Shown here in pieces: positions 1 through 11,874 of a stretch of 64,000 nt of DNA. Under the pieces are notes generated by a model. The model worked only from the letters and a program-made list of their open reading frames with translations. It searched no databases and was not told the DNA's origin. The stretch is from Bosea sp. BIWAKO-01. Its GTDB lineage: Bacteria; Pseudomonadota; Alphaproteobacteria; Rhizobiales; Beijerinckiaceae. The position numbers and the translations under genes are program-made. The stretch is from the NCBI RefSeq assembly GCF_001748145.1, contig NZ_BCQA01000001.1, positions 5,110,501 through 5,174,500 on the forward strand, written 5' to 3'. The first letter of the stretch is position 1, and the number at the start of each line of letters is the position of its first letter.

Positions 1-3725
<3,725 letters not shown>

Positions 3726-3739
3726 AAGCCGCATCTTCC

Positions 3740-3766
3740 GGCCGGCGGACCCTGTGTCCGCCGGCC
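3740..3766 (+). terminator. GC hairpin between RTX gene and exporter gene
   Basis: A perfect 11-bp stem (GGCCGGCGGAC / GTCCGCCGGCC) with loop CCTGT lies 15 bases after the RTX stop. No T-tract follows, so it may act as a leaky attenuator or mRNA 3'-end stabiliser rather than a full terminator. Confidence 0.55.
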
Positions 3767-3826
3767 GTCACCACCTTCCCGCACCGCCTTCCTGCCGACT
3801 GCTTCTCCATTTGACGGTTTGCGATC

Positions 3827-5623
3827 ATGGCACCTTCCAAGGCACAGACCTCCGCCCGCCGCCGCGATGCCGCGAGGCTGACGCAGGGCTTCCGCTCGGC
3901 CTTCCTCTTCCTGTTCGTGATCTCGGGGCTGATCAATGTGCTGGCGCTGACCGGCTCATTCTACATGCTGCAGGTCTATGACCGGGCGCTGACCTCGGGC
4001 AGCGTCCAGACGCTGGCGGCGCTCTCGGCCCTGGCGATCGGGCTCTACCTGTTCCAGGGCGCCTTCGACGTGATCCGCTCGCAGGTGCTGGTCCGGGTCG
4101 GGGCCAGGCTCGATAAGGATATCGCGCCGCTGGCGCACCGGGTGGCGATCGACATGCCGCGCTTCGGCTTCTCCAGCACCGAGGCGCTGGAGCGCGGGCG
4201 CGATGTCGACACGGTGCGCGGCTTCCTCGGCAGCCAGGGGCCGGGCGCGCTGTTCGACCTGCCCTGGATCCCGCTCTATCTCGCCTTCGCCTATTTCCTG
4301 CACCCCTGGCTCGGCGCGCTGACGCTGGCAGGCGCGGTGGTGCTGACCCTGCTGACGGTGGCCAGCGAGATCCTGACCCGCCGGCTCAACGGCACGACGC
4401 GCCAGGCGGCGATCACCCGCGGCGCGATCGCCGATTCCAATGCCCGCAATGCCGAGGTGCTGAAGGCGATGGGCTTTGCCGACCGGGCGGTCGATCGCTT
4501 CAACCTCGCCAACCGCGAGCATCTGGCGCTGCAGACCCGGGCCAATGACCTCGGCGGCAGCCTGGGCGCAGTCTCGCGCGTGCTGCGCATGATCCTGCAA
4601 TCGGCGATCCTCGGGATGGGCGCCTATCTGACGATCAAGGGCGAGCTCTCGGCCGGTGCGATCATCGCCTCCTCGGTCGCCTCGTCGCGGGCGCTGGCGC
4701 CGGTCGATCTCGCGATCGCCAACTGGAAGTCCTTCGTCGCGGCCCGCGCCGCCTTCCAGCGCCTGCGCGAGACGGTGGTGGCGCTGAGCCAGGCGGTGGT
4801 GCCGATGCAGCTGCCGGCGCCGGTGGGCGCGCTCAAGGTCGACAAGATCACGGTCGCCGCCCCGGTCTCGGGCCAGGTCCTGCTCAGCGAGGTCGGCTTC
4901 GACCTGAAGGCGGGCACGGCGCTCGGCCTGATCGGGCCGAGCGGCGGCGGCAAGACGACGCTGGTGCGGGCCCTGACCGGGATCTGGCCGTGCCTGCGCG
5001 GCTCGGTCCGGCTCGACGGGGCCGAGCTGGCGCAATGGCCGGAAGCCGCGCTCGGCCGCTTCATCGGCTATCTCCCGCAGGAGGTCAGCCTGCTCGATGC
5101 CAGCGTCGAGGAGAACATCTCGCGGCTCTCGGCCGAGAGCGATGCGGCCGGGGTGGTGGCGGCGGCGAAGGCGGCGGGCATCCACGAGATGATCGTGCGG
5201 CTGGCCGATGGCTACCAGACCCAGCTCGGGCCGCAGGGGGCGGCGCTCTCGGCCGGCCAGCGCCAGCGCATCGGCCTGGCGCGGGCGCTCTACGGCAACC
5301 CCTTCCTGGTCGTCATGGACGAGCCGAACTCGAATCTCGACGGCGAGGGCGAGAGCGCGCTCAAGGTGGCGATCGAGACGGTCAAGGAGCGCGGCGGCAT
5401 CGCGATCATCGTGGCGCACCGGCCGAGCGCGCTCGCCGCCGTCGACTTCGTCGGCGTCATCCAGAACGGCAAGCTCGCCGCCTTCGGGCCGAGGAACGAG
5501 ATCCTGACCCCGGCTTCGACGCAGGTTGCCCCCGCCAGCACGCCGGCAGCACCGCTGCGGATGCCGCCGGCCAGTCCCATCGCAGCTCCCTTCAAGCCTG
5601 CGCATGAACGGGTGTCGGCATGA
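3827..5623 (+). CDS. Type I secretion ABC transporter/permease, PrtD-like
   Basis: Inner-membrane ATPase that exports RTX substrates in one step with an HlyD-type adaptor and a TolC-type channel. The 598-residue length suits the PrtD/AprD family. The N-terminal half has hydrophobic transmembrane segments (e.g. FLFLFVISGLINVLALTGSFYML near residue 30, IPLYLAFAYFLHPWLGAL near 150). The nucleotide-binding domain has Walker A GPSGGGKTT at about residues 370-378, signature LSAGQRQRIGLARAL at about 474, Walker B FLVVMDEPNSNLD at about 493 and the H-loop in IVAHRPSA. There is no N-terminal C39-like domain. It follows the large RTX gene after a hairpin and overlaps the next RTX gene by ATGA, suggesting translational coupling. 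Start is ATG with only a weak ribosome site. Confidence 0.93.
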   Translation: MAPSKAQTSARRRDAARLTQGFRSAFLFLFVISGLINVLALTGSFYMLQVYDRALTSGSVQTLAALSALAIGLYLFQGAFDVIRSQVLVRVGARLDKDIAPLAHRVAIDMPRFGFSSTEALERGRDVDTVRGFLGSQGPGALFDLPWIPLYLAFAYFLHPWLGALTLAGAVVLTLLTVASEILTRRLNGTTRQAAITRGAIADSNARNAEVLKAMGFADRAVDRFNLANREHLALQTRANDLGGSLGAVSRVLRMILQSAILGMGAYLTIKGELSAGAIIASSVASSRALAPVDLAIANWKSFVAARAAFQRLRETVVALSQAVVPMQLPAPVGALKVDKITVAAPVSGQVLLSEVGFDLKAGTALGLIGPSGGGKTTLVRALTGIWPCLRGSVRLDGAELAQWPEAALGRFIGYLPQEVSLLDASVEENISRLSAESDAAGVVAAAKAAGIHEMIVRLADGYQTQLGPQGAALSAGQRQRIGLARALYGNPFLVVMDEPNSNLDGEGESALKVAIETVKERGGIAIIVAHRPSALAAVDFVGVIQNGKLAAFGPRNEILTPASTQVAPASTPAAPLRMPPASPIAAPFKPAHERVSA

Positions 5624-8352
5624 TCGCGATCAAGACCCTCAAGGCCCGCGCGCCGGGCGCGCCCACCGCGGAGCAGAGCTACCGCAAGATCACCGACGAG
5701 GATGCGGCGCCGTCGCGCTGGCCGGCGCTGGTCGTGCTCGCGCTGACGGCGGTCGCGATCTACGTCAAGAGCCTCTTCCCCAGCCACGCCAAGTCCGATC
5801 TCGGTCCGCCCACTGAGACCCCGGGCGAGGATGCGGCTGGGGGAGGCCCCTCGAGGCAGGCGCAGGCCGAGGCCGAGGAGGCGGACAAGGAGGCCGAGGA
5901 CGAGACCGGGGCGATCAGGAAGGAGGCCGAGGACGACCAGGCGCTCGGCTCCGGCGGCCAGGCTGTGGGCACGGCCGGGCTTGCCGCCTTCCTCGGCATC
6001 GATTCCCCGCCGATCGACTATGAGCAGCTGCCGCTGCGCCGGTTCTCGCCGGCCAGGCTCGAGGATGTCTTCGGCAGCGATCCGGCCAGCAACGACAACC
6101 TGACGCTCAGCCATGGCGGCGGCCTCTCCGGCAGTGCCGGCGCCAGTGGCCACGATTTCGAGGGGATCGGCTCTGGCGGCGGCGGCGCGGGCGGCCACCA
6201 TCCCGGCCCGGGCAGCCATCCCGGCCCCGGCGGCGAGAACCCCGGCGGTCCCGAGGGGCCAGGCCTCAACCGGGCCCCGCAGCTGGCCGGCGTCGTCAGC
6301 CTGCGCAGCATCGGGCGCTGCGAGACATTGCTGATCACCACAATCGGCCTGCTCGCGGGAGCACGTGACCCCGATGGCGATGCGCTCGCAATCCGCAATC
6401 TCACCACCTCCAGCGGCACGCTGACCGCGGTCGAGGGCGGCTGGGAGTTCACCCCGGCGCCCGGCTATTTTGGCCCGGTGACGCTGAGCTACGAGGTCAG
6501 CGACGCGACCGTCGCGGTCGCCCAGACCGCGCTCTTCAGCGTCGTCGAGTTCATCGAGATCAACGGCACCTCCGGCGATGACGGCCTGACCGGGACCGAA
6601 TGCGCCGACCTGATCGACGGGCGCGACGGCAACGACGTGATCGATGGCCGCGGCGGCTCCGACATCCTGCATGGCGGCGCCGGCAACGACTTCATCCGCG
6701 GCGGCGCCGGTCATGACCTGATCTATGCCGGCCGCGGCAACGACATCGTCTATGGCGGCACCGGCAACGACACGATCTATGGCGGCGACGGCGACGACCG
6801 GCTCTACGGCGAGGATGGCGACGACATCATCTATGGCGAGGCCGGCAATGACACCATCGTTGGCGGCAAGGGCAATGACCAGCTCTCCGGCGGCGACGGC
6901 AACGACGTGATCCAGGGCGGCGAGGGCGACGATACGCTGGATGGCGGAGAGGGCGATGATACGCTCGAAGGCGGCGAGGGGAACGACGCGCTTGAAGGCG
7001 GCACGGGCGACGACTGGCTCGATGGCGGCGACGGCGATGACCAGCTCTCCGGCGGCGCCGGGAACGACACGATCTATGGCGGTGGCGGCGACGACATCCT
7101 CGATGGCGGGGCCGGCAACGACTGGATCGATGCCGGCGACGGCGACAACACCGTCTTCACCGGCGACGGCAACAACAGCGTCCGCACCGGCAACGGCAGC
7201 AATGTCGTCATCGGAGGCGCCCATGTCGATATCGTCCAGTTCGGCGCCGGCCAGGACACCGCCCGCCTCGGCGGCGGCGATGACGTTGCGGCCGGCGGCG
7301 GCGGCAACGACCGGCTCTTCGGCGAAGCCGGCAACGATACGCTCTCCGGCGATGACGGCGACGATGTGCTCGACGGCGGTTCCGGCGACGATCATCTCGC
7401 CGGCGGCAGTGGCAACGACCGCATCTTTGGCGGCACCGGCAACGACATCATCGACGCAGGCGAGGGGGATGACGAGGTCGAGGGCGGCGAAGGCGACGAC
7501 ATCGTCTTTGCCGGCGCCGGCGACGATCGGGTCAAGGGCAATGCCGGCAATGACCGGCTCTTCGGCGAGGCAGGCGACGATCGGATCGAAGGCCATGACG
7601 GCAACGACGTCATTGATGGCGGCACCGGCAATGACTGTCTGCTCGGCGGGGCCGGCAATGACGTGATCCAGGGCGGGGCCGGCAATGACCGGATCGAAGG
7701 CGGCAGCGGCGCCGATACGCTCGATGGCGGCGCGGGCGCGGACCGGGTCGAAGCCGGGTCAGGCAATGACGTGATCATCGGCACGCTCGATGCTGCGGCC
7801 GATTGCTATGATGGCGGCGAAGGCTGCGACACTCTGGATTATTCCCGGGCGACGCAGAGCATCGACATCAACCTGGTCGAGGGCAAGGCGGTCAGCGTCG
7901 AGATCGGCGAGGACGGGTTCTCCAGTATCGAGGCGGTGATCGGCGGCAGTGGCAATGACCACTTCACCATCGGGGCCGACGCGGTGACGCTGTCGGGCGG
8001 GGCGGGCGACGACACCTTCTCGTTCGACGTGCCTTATGACGAGGACGATCGCGACCTGATCCACCAGATCCTCGATCTCGAAGCCGGCGACCGCATCCGC
8101 ATCAAGCAGTACCAGATCCGCAAGCACGACGATGATGATGATGATGATGACGACGGCGGAAGCGGTTCCGACGACGATGCCTTCGATCGCACCTATGGCG
8201 ACGATGGCGACGATTCCGGCCGGCCCTTCCGCTTCCGCATCGAGAAGATCGGTGACAACGACCGCACCTATGTCGATGTCTATCTCGAGCAGAACGACGA
8301 GAAGGACTACTCGATCGAGATCCAGGGCAGTCACAGGCTTTATTACTATTGA
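5620..8352 (+). CDS. RTX calcium-binding protein with N-terminal membrane anchor
   Basis: 910 residues, ATGA-coupled to the exporter gene. Order: a short basic N-terminus; one predicted transmembrane helix (WPALVVLALTAVAIYVKSLF, about residues 33-52); a charged Glu/Ala-rich stretch; a Gly/Pro/His-rich linker; a cadherin-like or Ig-like beta domain (about 220-310, with RDPDGDALAI and FTPAPGYFGPVTLSYEV); then about 45 consecutive RTX nonapeptides (roughly 6570-7790). The C-terminal region holds a nine-Asp run and ends GSHRLYYY, like a type I secretion signal. The helix has no signal-peptidase site that I can see, so the protein may stay membrane-tethered, which is unusual for a type I substrate. 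Several Cys residues are also unusual for the class. A role as a cell-attached partner of the large RTX protein is inference. Confidence 0.88.
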   Translation: MIAIKTLKARAPGAPTAEQSYRKITDEDAAPSRWPALVVLALTAVAIYVKSLFPSHAKSDLGPPTETPGEDAAGGGPSRQAQAEAEEADKEAEDETGAIRKEAEDDQALGSGGQAVGTAGLAAFLGIDSPPIDYEQLPLRRFSPARLEDVFGSDPASNDNLTLSHGGGLSGSAGASGHDFEGIGSGGGGAGGHHPGPGSHPGPGGENPGGPEGPGLNRAPQLAGVVSLRSIGRCETLLITTIGLLAGARDPDGDALAIRNLTTSSGTLTAVEGGWEFTPAPGYFGPVTLSYEVSDATVAVAQTALFSVVEFIEINGTSGDDGLTGTECADLIDGRDGNDVIDGRGGSDILHGGAGNDFIRGGAGHDLIYAGRGNDIVYGGTGNDTIYGGDGDDRLYGEDGDDIIYGEAGNDTIVGGKGNDQLSGGDGNDVIQGGEGDDTLDGGEGDDTLEGGEGNDALEGGTGDDWLDGGDGDDQLSGGAGNDTIYGGGGDDILDGGAGNDWIDAGDGDNTVFTGDGNNSVRTGNGSNVVIGGAHVDIVQFGAGQDTARLGGGDDVAAGGGGNDRLFGEAGNDTLSGDDGDDVLDGGSGDDHLAGGSGNDRIFGGTGNDIIDAGEGDDEVEGGEGDDIVFAGAGDDRVKGNAGNDRLFGEAGDDRIEGHDGNDVIDGGTGNDCLLGGAGNDVIQGGAGNDRIEGGSGADTLDGGAGADRVEAGSGNDVIIGTLDAAADCYDGGEGCDTLDYSRATQSIDINLVEGKAVSVEIGEDGFSSIEAVIGGSGNDHFTIGADAVTLSGGAGDDTFSFDVPYDEDDRDLIHQILDLEAGDRIRIKQYQIRKHDDDDDDDDDGGSGSDDDAFDRTYGDDGDDSGRPFRFRIEKIGDNDRTYVDVYLEQNDEKDYSIEIQGSHRLYYY
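6570..7790 (+). repeat. 27-bp periodic RTX nonapeptide array
   Basis: About 45 uninterrupted copies of the nonapeptide G-G-x-G-N/D-D-x-I/L-x, giving strong 27-base periodicity. A few units in the middle (about 7140-7260) degenerate to GDGNN, GNGSN and AHVD forms. These are calcium-binding beta-roll units by family knowledge. Confidence 0.9.
8128..8154 (+). repeat. Nine-aspartate run including (GAT)6
   Basis: Nine consecutive Asp codons near the C-terminus of the anchored RTX protein, including six identical GAT codons (8131-8148). This is a perfect trinucleotide microsatellite that could change length without shifting frame. Confidence 0.9.
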
Positions 8353-8358
8353 CCTCGG

Positions 8359-8380
8359 TGCGAGGCCGCAGGGCCTCGCA
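8359..8380 (+). terminator. GC hairpin between anchored RTX gene and adaptor gene
   Basis: A perfect 9-bp stem (TGCGAGGCC / GGCCTCGCA) with a four-base loop starts 7 bases after the RTX stop. It has no T-tract. It mirrors the hairpin after the first RTX gene and may attenuate transcription into the adaptor gene. Confidence 0.5.
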
Positions 8381-8409
8381 TTCCGGGCCGGCCGACGGGA
8401 GAGACGACC

Positions 8410-9747
8410 ATGACCAGGCGCACTATCGCATCGCAGGCCGGCGGGGATGCCGGGCAGGAGCGCGAGCCGAACTTCGGCCTTGGCCGGCATATGCTCGCCG
8501 GCACGGCGCTCGCCCTGCTGCTGGTCGTCGGCTGCGGCGGCTGGGCCGTGAGCGCCAACCTCAACGGCGCCGTGATCGCGCAGGGCTCGGTCAAGGTCGA
8601 CCAGAACCTCAAGGAGGTGCAGCACCGCGACGGCGGCATCGTCCAGGCGATCGCGGTGCGCCAGGGCGACCGGGTCGAGGCAGGCCAGACCCTGTTCTGG
8701 CTCGACGATGTCCAGACCAAGGCCGAACTCTCGATCATCCGCTCGCAGCTCGGCGAGAATCTCGGCCGCAAGGCCCGCCTGATCGCCGAGCGCGACAGTC
8801 TCGCCGCGATCACCTTCTCGGCCGAACTCGCCAAGGTCTCCGACGAGGCTGATCAGATCATCCAGGGCGAGACCCGGCTGTTCGACGGCAACCGCACCAA
8901 CCGCGAAAGCCGCAAGGAACAGCTCGAGATCAGCATCGTCCAGTCCGGCGAGGAGGTGAAAGGCCTCGAGGCCCGCAAGGTCGCCAAGGTCGAGGAGCTG
9001 CGCCTGGTCGAGCTCGAGCGCAACAAATATCTCGGCCTGTTCGAGAAGGGCTTCATCGACGGCACCAAGGTCTACAACATCAACCGCGAATGGGCCCGCC
9101 TGCTCGGCGAGCGCGGCGAGATCGAGGCCTCGATGGCCCGCGCCCGGCTGCGCATCAGCGAGGCCCGCATCCAGATCATCGCCGTCGACGAGACCGCCCG
9201 CACCGAGGCCCAGCGCGAGCTGCGCCAGGTCGAGGCCAAGGTCTCCGAGCTCAGCGACCGGCGCCTGGCCAGCGAGGACCGGCTCTCGCGCTCCGAGATC
9301 CGCGCCCCGATCGCCGGCCTCGTCAACGAGTTGACCGTCTTCACCGTCGGCGGCGTCATCACCCCGGCCGCGCGCCTCGCCACCATCGTGCCCGGCGAGG
9401 CCAGGCTCACCGTCGAGGTCAGGATCGCGCCGACCGATATCGACCAGGTCAGGATCGGCCAGCCCGCCCGCCTGCGCTTCTCCGCCTTCGCCAAGAACGC
9501 GACCCCGGAACTGCCGGGCAGCGTCAGCCATCTCTCCCCGGCAACCACCCGCGACCCCACCACCGGCGCCAACTTCTACACCGGCGAGATCCAGATCGAC
9601 GGCGATCTCGTCGCCGCCCTCGGCGATCGCAAGCTCCAGCCCGGAATGCCGGTCGAGGTCTTCATCACCACCGAGGAACGCACCGCGCTCTCGTTCCTGA
9701 CAAAACCCTTCGCAGACCACGCCAACAGGATCTTCAAGGAACGCTGA
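8410..9747 (+). CDS. HlyD-family type I secretion periplasmic adaptor
   Basis: Membrane-fusion protein of 445 residues that links the ABC exporter to an outer-membrane TolC-type channel. It has a short cytosolic N-terminus and one transmembrane helix (MLAGTALALLLVVGCGGWAV, about residues 28-47). A split lipoyl/barrel-sandwich domain starts at QGSVKVDQNLKEVQHRDGGIV and VRQGDRVEAGQTLFWLDD and closes at SRSEIRAPIAGLVN. Between these lies a long alpha-helical hairpin rich in Glu, Arg and Lys. The C-terminal beta domain ends with GMPVEVFITTEERTALSFLTKP, a PrtE/HlyD hallmark. It lies 57 bases after the anchored RTX gene and closes the secretion operon. No TolC gene follows, so the outer-membrane component must be encoded elsewhere. 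Confidence 0.93.
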   Translation: MTRRTIASQAGGDAGQEREPNFGLGRHMLAGTALALLLVVGCGGWAVSANLNGAVIAQGSVKVDQNLKEVQHRDGGIVQAIAVRQGDRVEAGQTLFWLDDVQTKAELSIIRSQLGENLGRKARLIAERDSLAAITFSAELAKVSDEADQIIQGETRLFDGNRTNRESRKEQLEISIVQSGEEVKGLEARKVAKVEELRLVELERNKYLGLFEKGFIDGTKVYNINREWARLLGERGEIEASMARARLRISEARIQIIAVDETARTEAQRELRQVEAKVSELSDRRLASEDRLSRSEIRAPIAGLVNELTVFTVGGVITPAARLATIVPGEARLTVEVRIAPTDIDQVRIGQPARLRFSAFAKNATPELPGSVSHLSPATTRDPTTGANFYTGEIQIDGDLVAALGDRKLQPGMPVEVFITTEERTALSFLTKPFADHANRIFKER

Positions 9748-9771
9748 AACAGGGCCGATACGAGGGGCTGA

Positions 9772-9796
9772 GGGCGCCGTTGACCGGGCGGCGCCC
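9772..9796. terminator. Hairpin between convergent adaptor and DUF2147 genes
   Basis: An 8-bp stem GGGCGCCG / CGGCGCCC with a nine-base loop sits between two genes that converge. It has no T-tract, but its position suits a shared transcription end. Confidence 0.45.
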
Positions 9797-9810
9797 CTAA
9801 GCTCGTCGCG

Positions 9811-10203
9811 TCAGTTCGCCCGAGTCCATTTCACCGAGCGGCAGATGATACCGCCGAGCACACAGCCCGAGGTGGTCAGCGCATCGCCGGACAAGGACAT
9901 CGTGCCGGAATAGGTCTTGCCATCCTCCGGATTGAAGGCGCTGCCGCTCCATTTCCCGGCGCCGCTCGGCTTCATGTCGTAGAAGATGCGCTGCCCGACC
10001 TTGGCGAGGCCGTTCGTGTCCTTCAGCCAGGCCAGTGTGCCGCACATCGCCTCGCCGCATTTGACAAAGCGTACCCGCGAGGCGCCGGTATCGCGCAGCC
10101 ATGTGCCGCTGACATCCTGTGCCAGCGCGGAGCCGGTGCCGGCGAGCGCCAGGGTCGCGAAGCCGAGCAGAACGGCCTTGGCCGAGATCTTGTGAAAGCG
10201 CAT
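9811..10203 (-). CDS. Secreted DUF2147 protein
   Basis: 130 residues, with a cleavable signal peptide (about residues 1-28, ending SALA before QDVSGTW). The mature part follows the DUF2147 pattern: GTWLRDTGASRVRFVKCGEAMCGTLAWLKD, then KWSGSAFNPEDGKTYSGTMSL, then a C-terminal Cys pair in GCVLGGIICRSVKW. The family is a small periplasmic beta-barrel, lipocalin-like fold of unsettled function, sometimes linked to envelope stress. The start is supported by GGGAGG five bases upstream of the ATG. It is transcribed away from ndk, from the 224-base gap at 10204-10427. Confidence 0.85.
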   Translation of the reverse strand: MRFHKISAKAVLLGFATLALAGTGSALAQDVSGTWLRDTGASRVRFVKCGEAMCGTLAWLKDTNGLAKVGQRIFYDMKPSGAGKWSGSAFNPEDGKTYSGTMSLSGDALTTSGCVLGGIICRSVKWTRAN

Positions 10204-10375
10204 GTGATCCTCCCGTTTCGGCCAGCTATGGCCGTATGGTTCAGATATGAACTATATCCAAGCCGGCTTTCACTTCAAGCAGGGGACACATTGGGCCTGA
10301 TGGACGGCTCCCGCCGGACCGACACAGAGCGGGACAGGCAAACGAAGCCGGCCGGGCAGCCTTGTAGGGCGGGGA

Positions 10376-10395
10376 GGCGGCAGCTATAAGCCGCC
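10376..10395 (+). other. Small hairpin in the ndk leader
   Basis: A 6-bp stem GGCGGC / GCCGCC around AGCTATAA lies about 33 bases before the ndk start. The rest of the 224-base gap shows no gene. The hairpin may be structural noise in GC-rich DNA. Confidence 0.25.
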
Positions 10396-10427
10396 GCATT
10401 CTCCAGATTGTCCCTAAGGAACCAACG

Positions 10428-10850
10428 ATGGCTGTCCAGCGTACCTTTTCCATTCTCAAGCCCGACGCGACACGGCGCAACCTGACCGGCGCGGTCAATG
10501 CGGTGATCGAGAAGGCTGGCCTGCGCATCGTCGCGCAGAAGCGCATTCAGATGACCAAGGGCCAGGCCGAGACCTTCTATGCCGTCCACAAGGAGCGGCC
10601 CTTCTTCGGCGAGCTGGTCGAGTTCATGACCTCCGGCCCGGTCGTCGTTCAGGTCCTGGAAGGCGAGAACGCCATCGCCACCTATCGCGACGTGATGGGC
10701 GCCACCAACCCGGCGAATGCCGCCGAGGGCACGATCCGCAAGCTCTTCGCCCAGTCGGTTGGCGAGAACACGGCTCACGGTTCGGATGCGCCGGAGACCG
10801 CCGCGATCGAGATCGCGCAGTTCTTCGCCGGTAACGAGATCGTCGGCTGA
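10428..10850 (+). CDS. ndk: Nucleoside diphosphate kinase
   Basis: Cytosolic enzyme that moves the gamma phosphate of ATP to nucleoside diphosphates by way of a phosphohistidine. The length of 140 residues is normal for the family. The catalytic His is residue 117 in NTAHGSD. Other hallmarks are [13 protein letters not shown] at the N-terminus, [11 protein letters not shown], and [18 protein letters not shown] lies seven bases upstream of the ATG. It is a single gene, closed by a strong hairpin terminator. Identity is essentially certain. Confidence 0.98.
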   Translation: MAVQRTFSILKPDATRRNLTGAVNAVIEKAGLRIVAQKRIQMTKGQAETFYAVHKERPFFGELVEFMTSGPVVVQVLEGENAIATYRDVMGATNPANAAEGTIRKLFAQSVGENTAHGSDAPETAAIEIAQFFAGNEIVG

Positions 10851-10876
10851 CGCAGCGCGACTGCTGATCGTCTTCG

Positions 10877-10905
10877 AACGGCGGAGCCAGCGGCTCCGCC
10901 GTTTT
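10877..10905 (+). terminator. Rho-independent terminator after ndk
   Basis: A 12-bp perfect stem (AACGGCGGAGCC / GGCTCCGCCGTT) with a three-base loop AGC, running into TTTTC. It lies 26 bases beyond the ndk stop and also ends just before the convergent MipA/OmpV gene. Confidence 0.85.
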
Positions 10906-10916
10906 CGTTCGTGGAA

Positions 10917-11735
10917 CTATTTGAAGCCGAGATCGAAGGCGTAGCTGGCGGAGATGCCGACCGTAAGCGAATCGCGCGAGCCGTACGGCTTGACGATCGG
11001 CGACCTGGTCGCATCGCCGACAAGGTGCTTGTACTCGAGATAGGCGGTCGTCTGCAGTTTCTCGGACCAGTTATAGGTCACCTGCGCAATCGCGCCGACC
11101 GAGTGCACCCCGGCATTGTAACGCTGCAGCAGGCCGCCTGTGCCTGCGTAGTTGCCGCCGAAATAGGTCCGGACATAGTCGGCCCCGACAACGCTCATGC
11201 GCGGGCCGGCGCCGATCGTCCAGGCCCCGATCTTCTGGAAGGCATCGATCTTGAAGTCGGCGACGAGCGCGTCATGCGTGATCACGCCACGGCGCAGGTC
11301 GACGCGGCCGCGCAGCCAGGAGGTCGGATAGAACTCGATGAAGCCGCCGAGCTCGGCGCCGAACTTGACGTCCGGCATGCCGATCAGCGCACGGTTGGTG
11401 CTGGCCTTGCGCTCCCAGAGCAGGTTGCCGGAGAAGCCGGCGCGCCAGGCCTTGCCCGAGAAGAAGCCGATGCTGATCGCATCGTCTTCGGATGACCACC
11501 AGGTGCTCTTGGTGCCACGCGCCAGGTTCACGATCGCCCGCGGCCGGAAGACGTAGTCGTTCGAGCCGGAATAGTCCGGCGTGTAGCGCAGGCCGCCTCC
11601 CAGGGTCAGGTGCCAGTTCTGGACGGATTCGGGGGAGGTGAGGGTGGTGTAGTCACTGGACTGGGCTTGAGCTGAGCCGGCAGGCGACAGGCAGAGACTG
11701 GCCGCCAGGCCGGTCAGAAACGCAACGCAACGCAT
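10917..11735 (-). CDS. MipA/OmpV-family outer-membrane protein
   Basis: 272 residues from the chosen ATG. I prefer this start over one 16 codons upstream because GGAG sits seven bases before it and a signal peptide begins right there (MRCVAFLTGLAASLCL, cleaved near SAQAQ). The mature protein is rich in alternating beta strands and aromatic residues. It carries the family pattern LTLGGGLRYTPDYSGSNDYVFRPRAIVNL near the N-terminus and a closing strand ending in F-x-L-G-F-K. MipA/OmpV proteins are outer-membrane beta-barrels, in some species a scaffold for peptidoglycan enzymes. The role here is unknown. It converges with ndk. Confidence 0.87.
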   Translation of the reverse strand: MRCVAFLTGLAASLCLSPAGSAQAQSSDYTTLTSPESVQNWHLTLGGGLRYTPDYSGSNDYVFRPRAIVNLARGTKSTWWSSEDDAISIGFFSGKAWRAGFSGNLLWERKASTNRALIGMPDVKFGAELGGFIEFYPTSWLRGRVDLRRGVITHDALVADFKIDAFQKIGAWTIGAGPRMSVVGADYVRTYFGGNYAGTGGLLQRYNAGVHSVGAIAQVTYNWSEKLQTTAYLEYKHLVGDATRSPIVKPYGSRDSLTVGISASYAFDLGFK

Positions 11736-11874
11736 TATCGAACTCCGGCGCGACGGCGCCTTGGCAAGCGGAAGTTCCGACAATCTGAAGCGTTATCGTT
11801 AATCCCGGGTTGACGCCGCCGGCATTGACCGCAAAAGCGCGGCGCGTCACCAGTAGCGGGCCGAAGGATCATCC

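Noticed and set aside
6570..7790. Short-period repeat array as a possible CRISPR
   Set aside because: The 27-base period is continuous coding for RTX nonapeptides, with no unique spacers and diverged repeats.
5290..9720. Two very long minus-strand frames opposite the anchored RTX and adaptor genes
   Set aside because: They arise from codon bias in the 27-base repeats and in a GC-rich gene. They lack signals and known domains, and the plus-strand genes are certain.
9748..9810. TolC-type outer-membrane gene to complete the secretion locus
   Set aside because: Only a 63-base gap with a hairpin follows the adaptor gene. No TolC-like sequence was seen anywhere in the window.
10192..10389. Small plus-strand frame between the DUF2147 gene and ndk
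   Set aside because: It overlaps the promoter region, lacks a ribosome site, and its product looks random.
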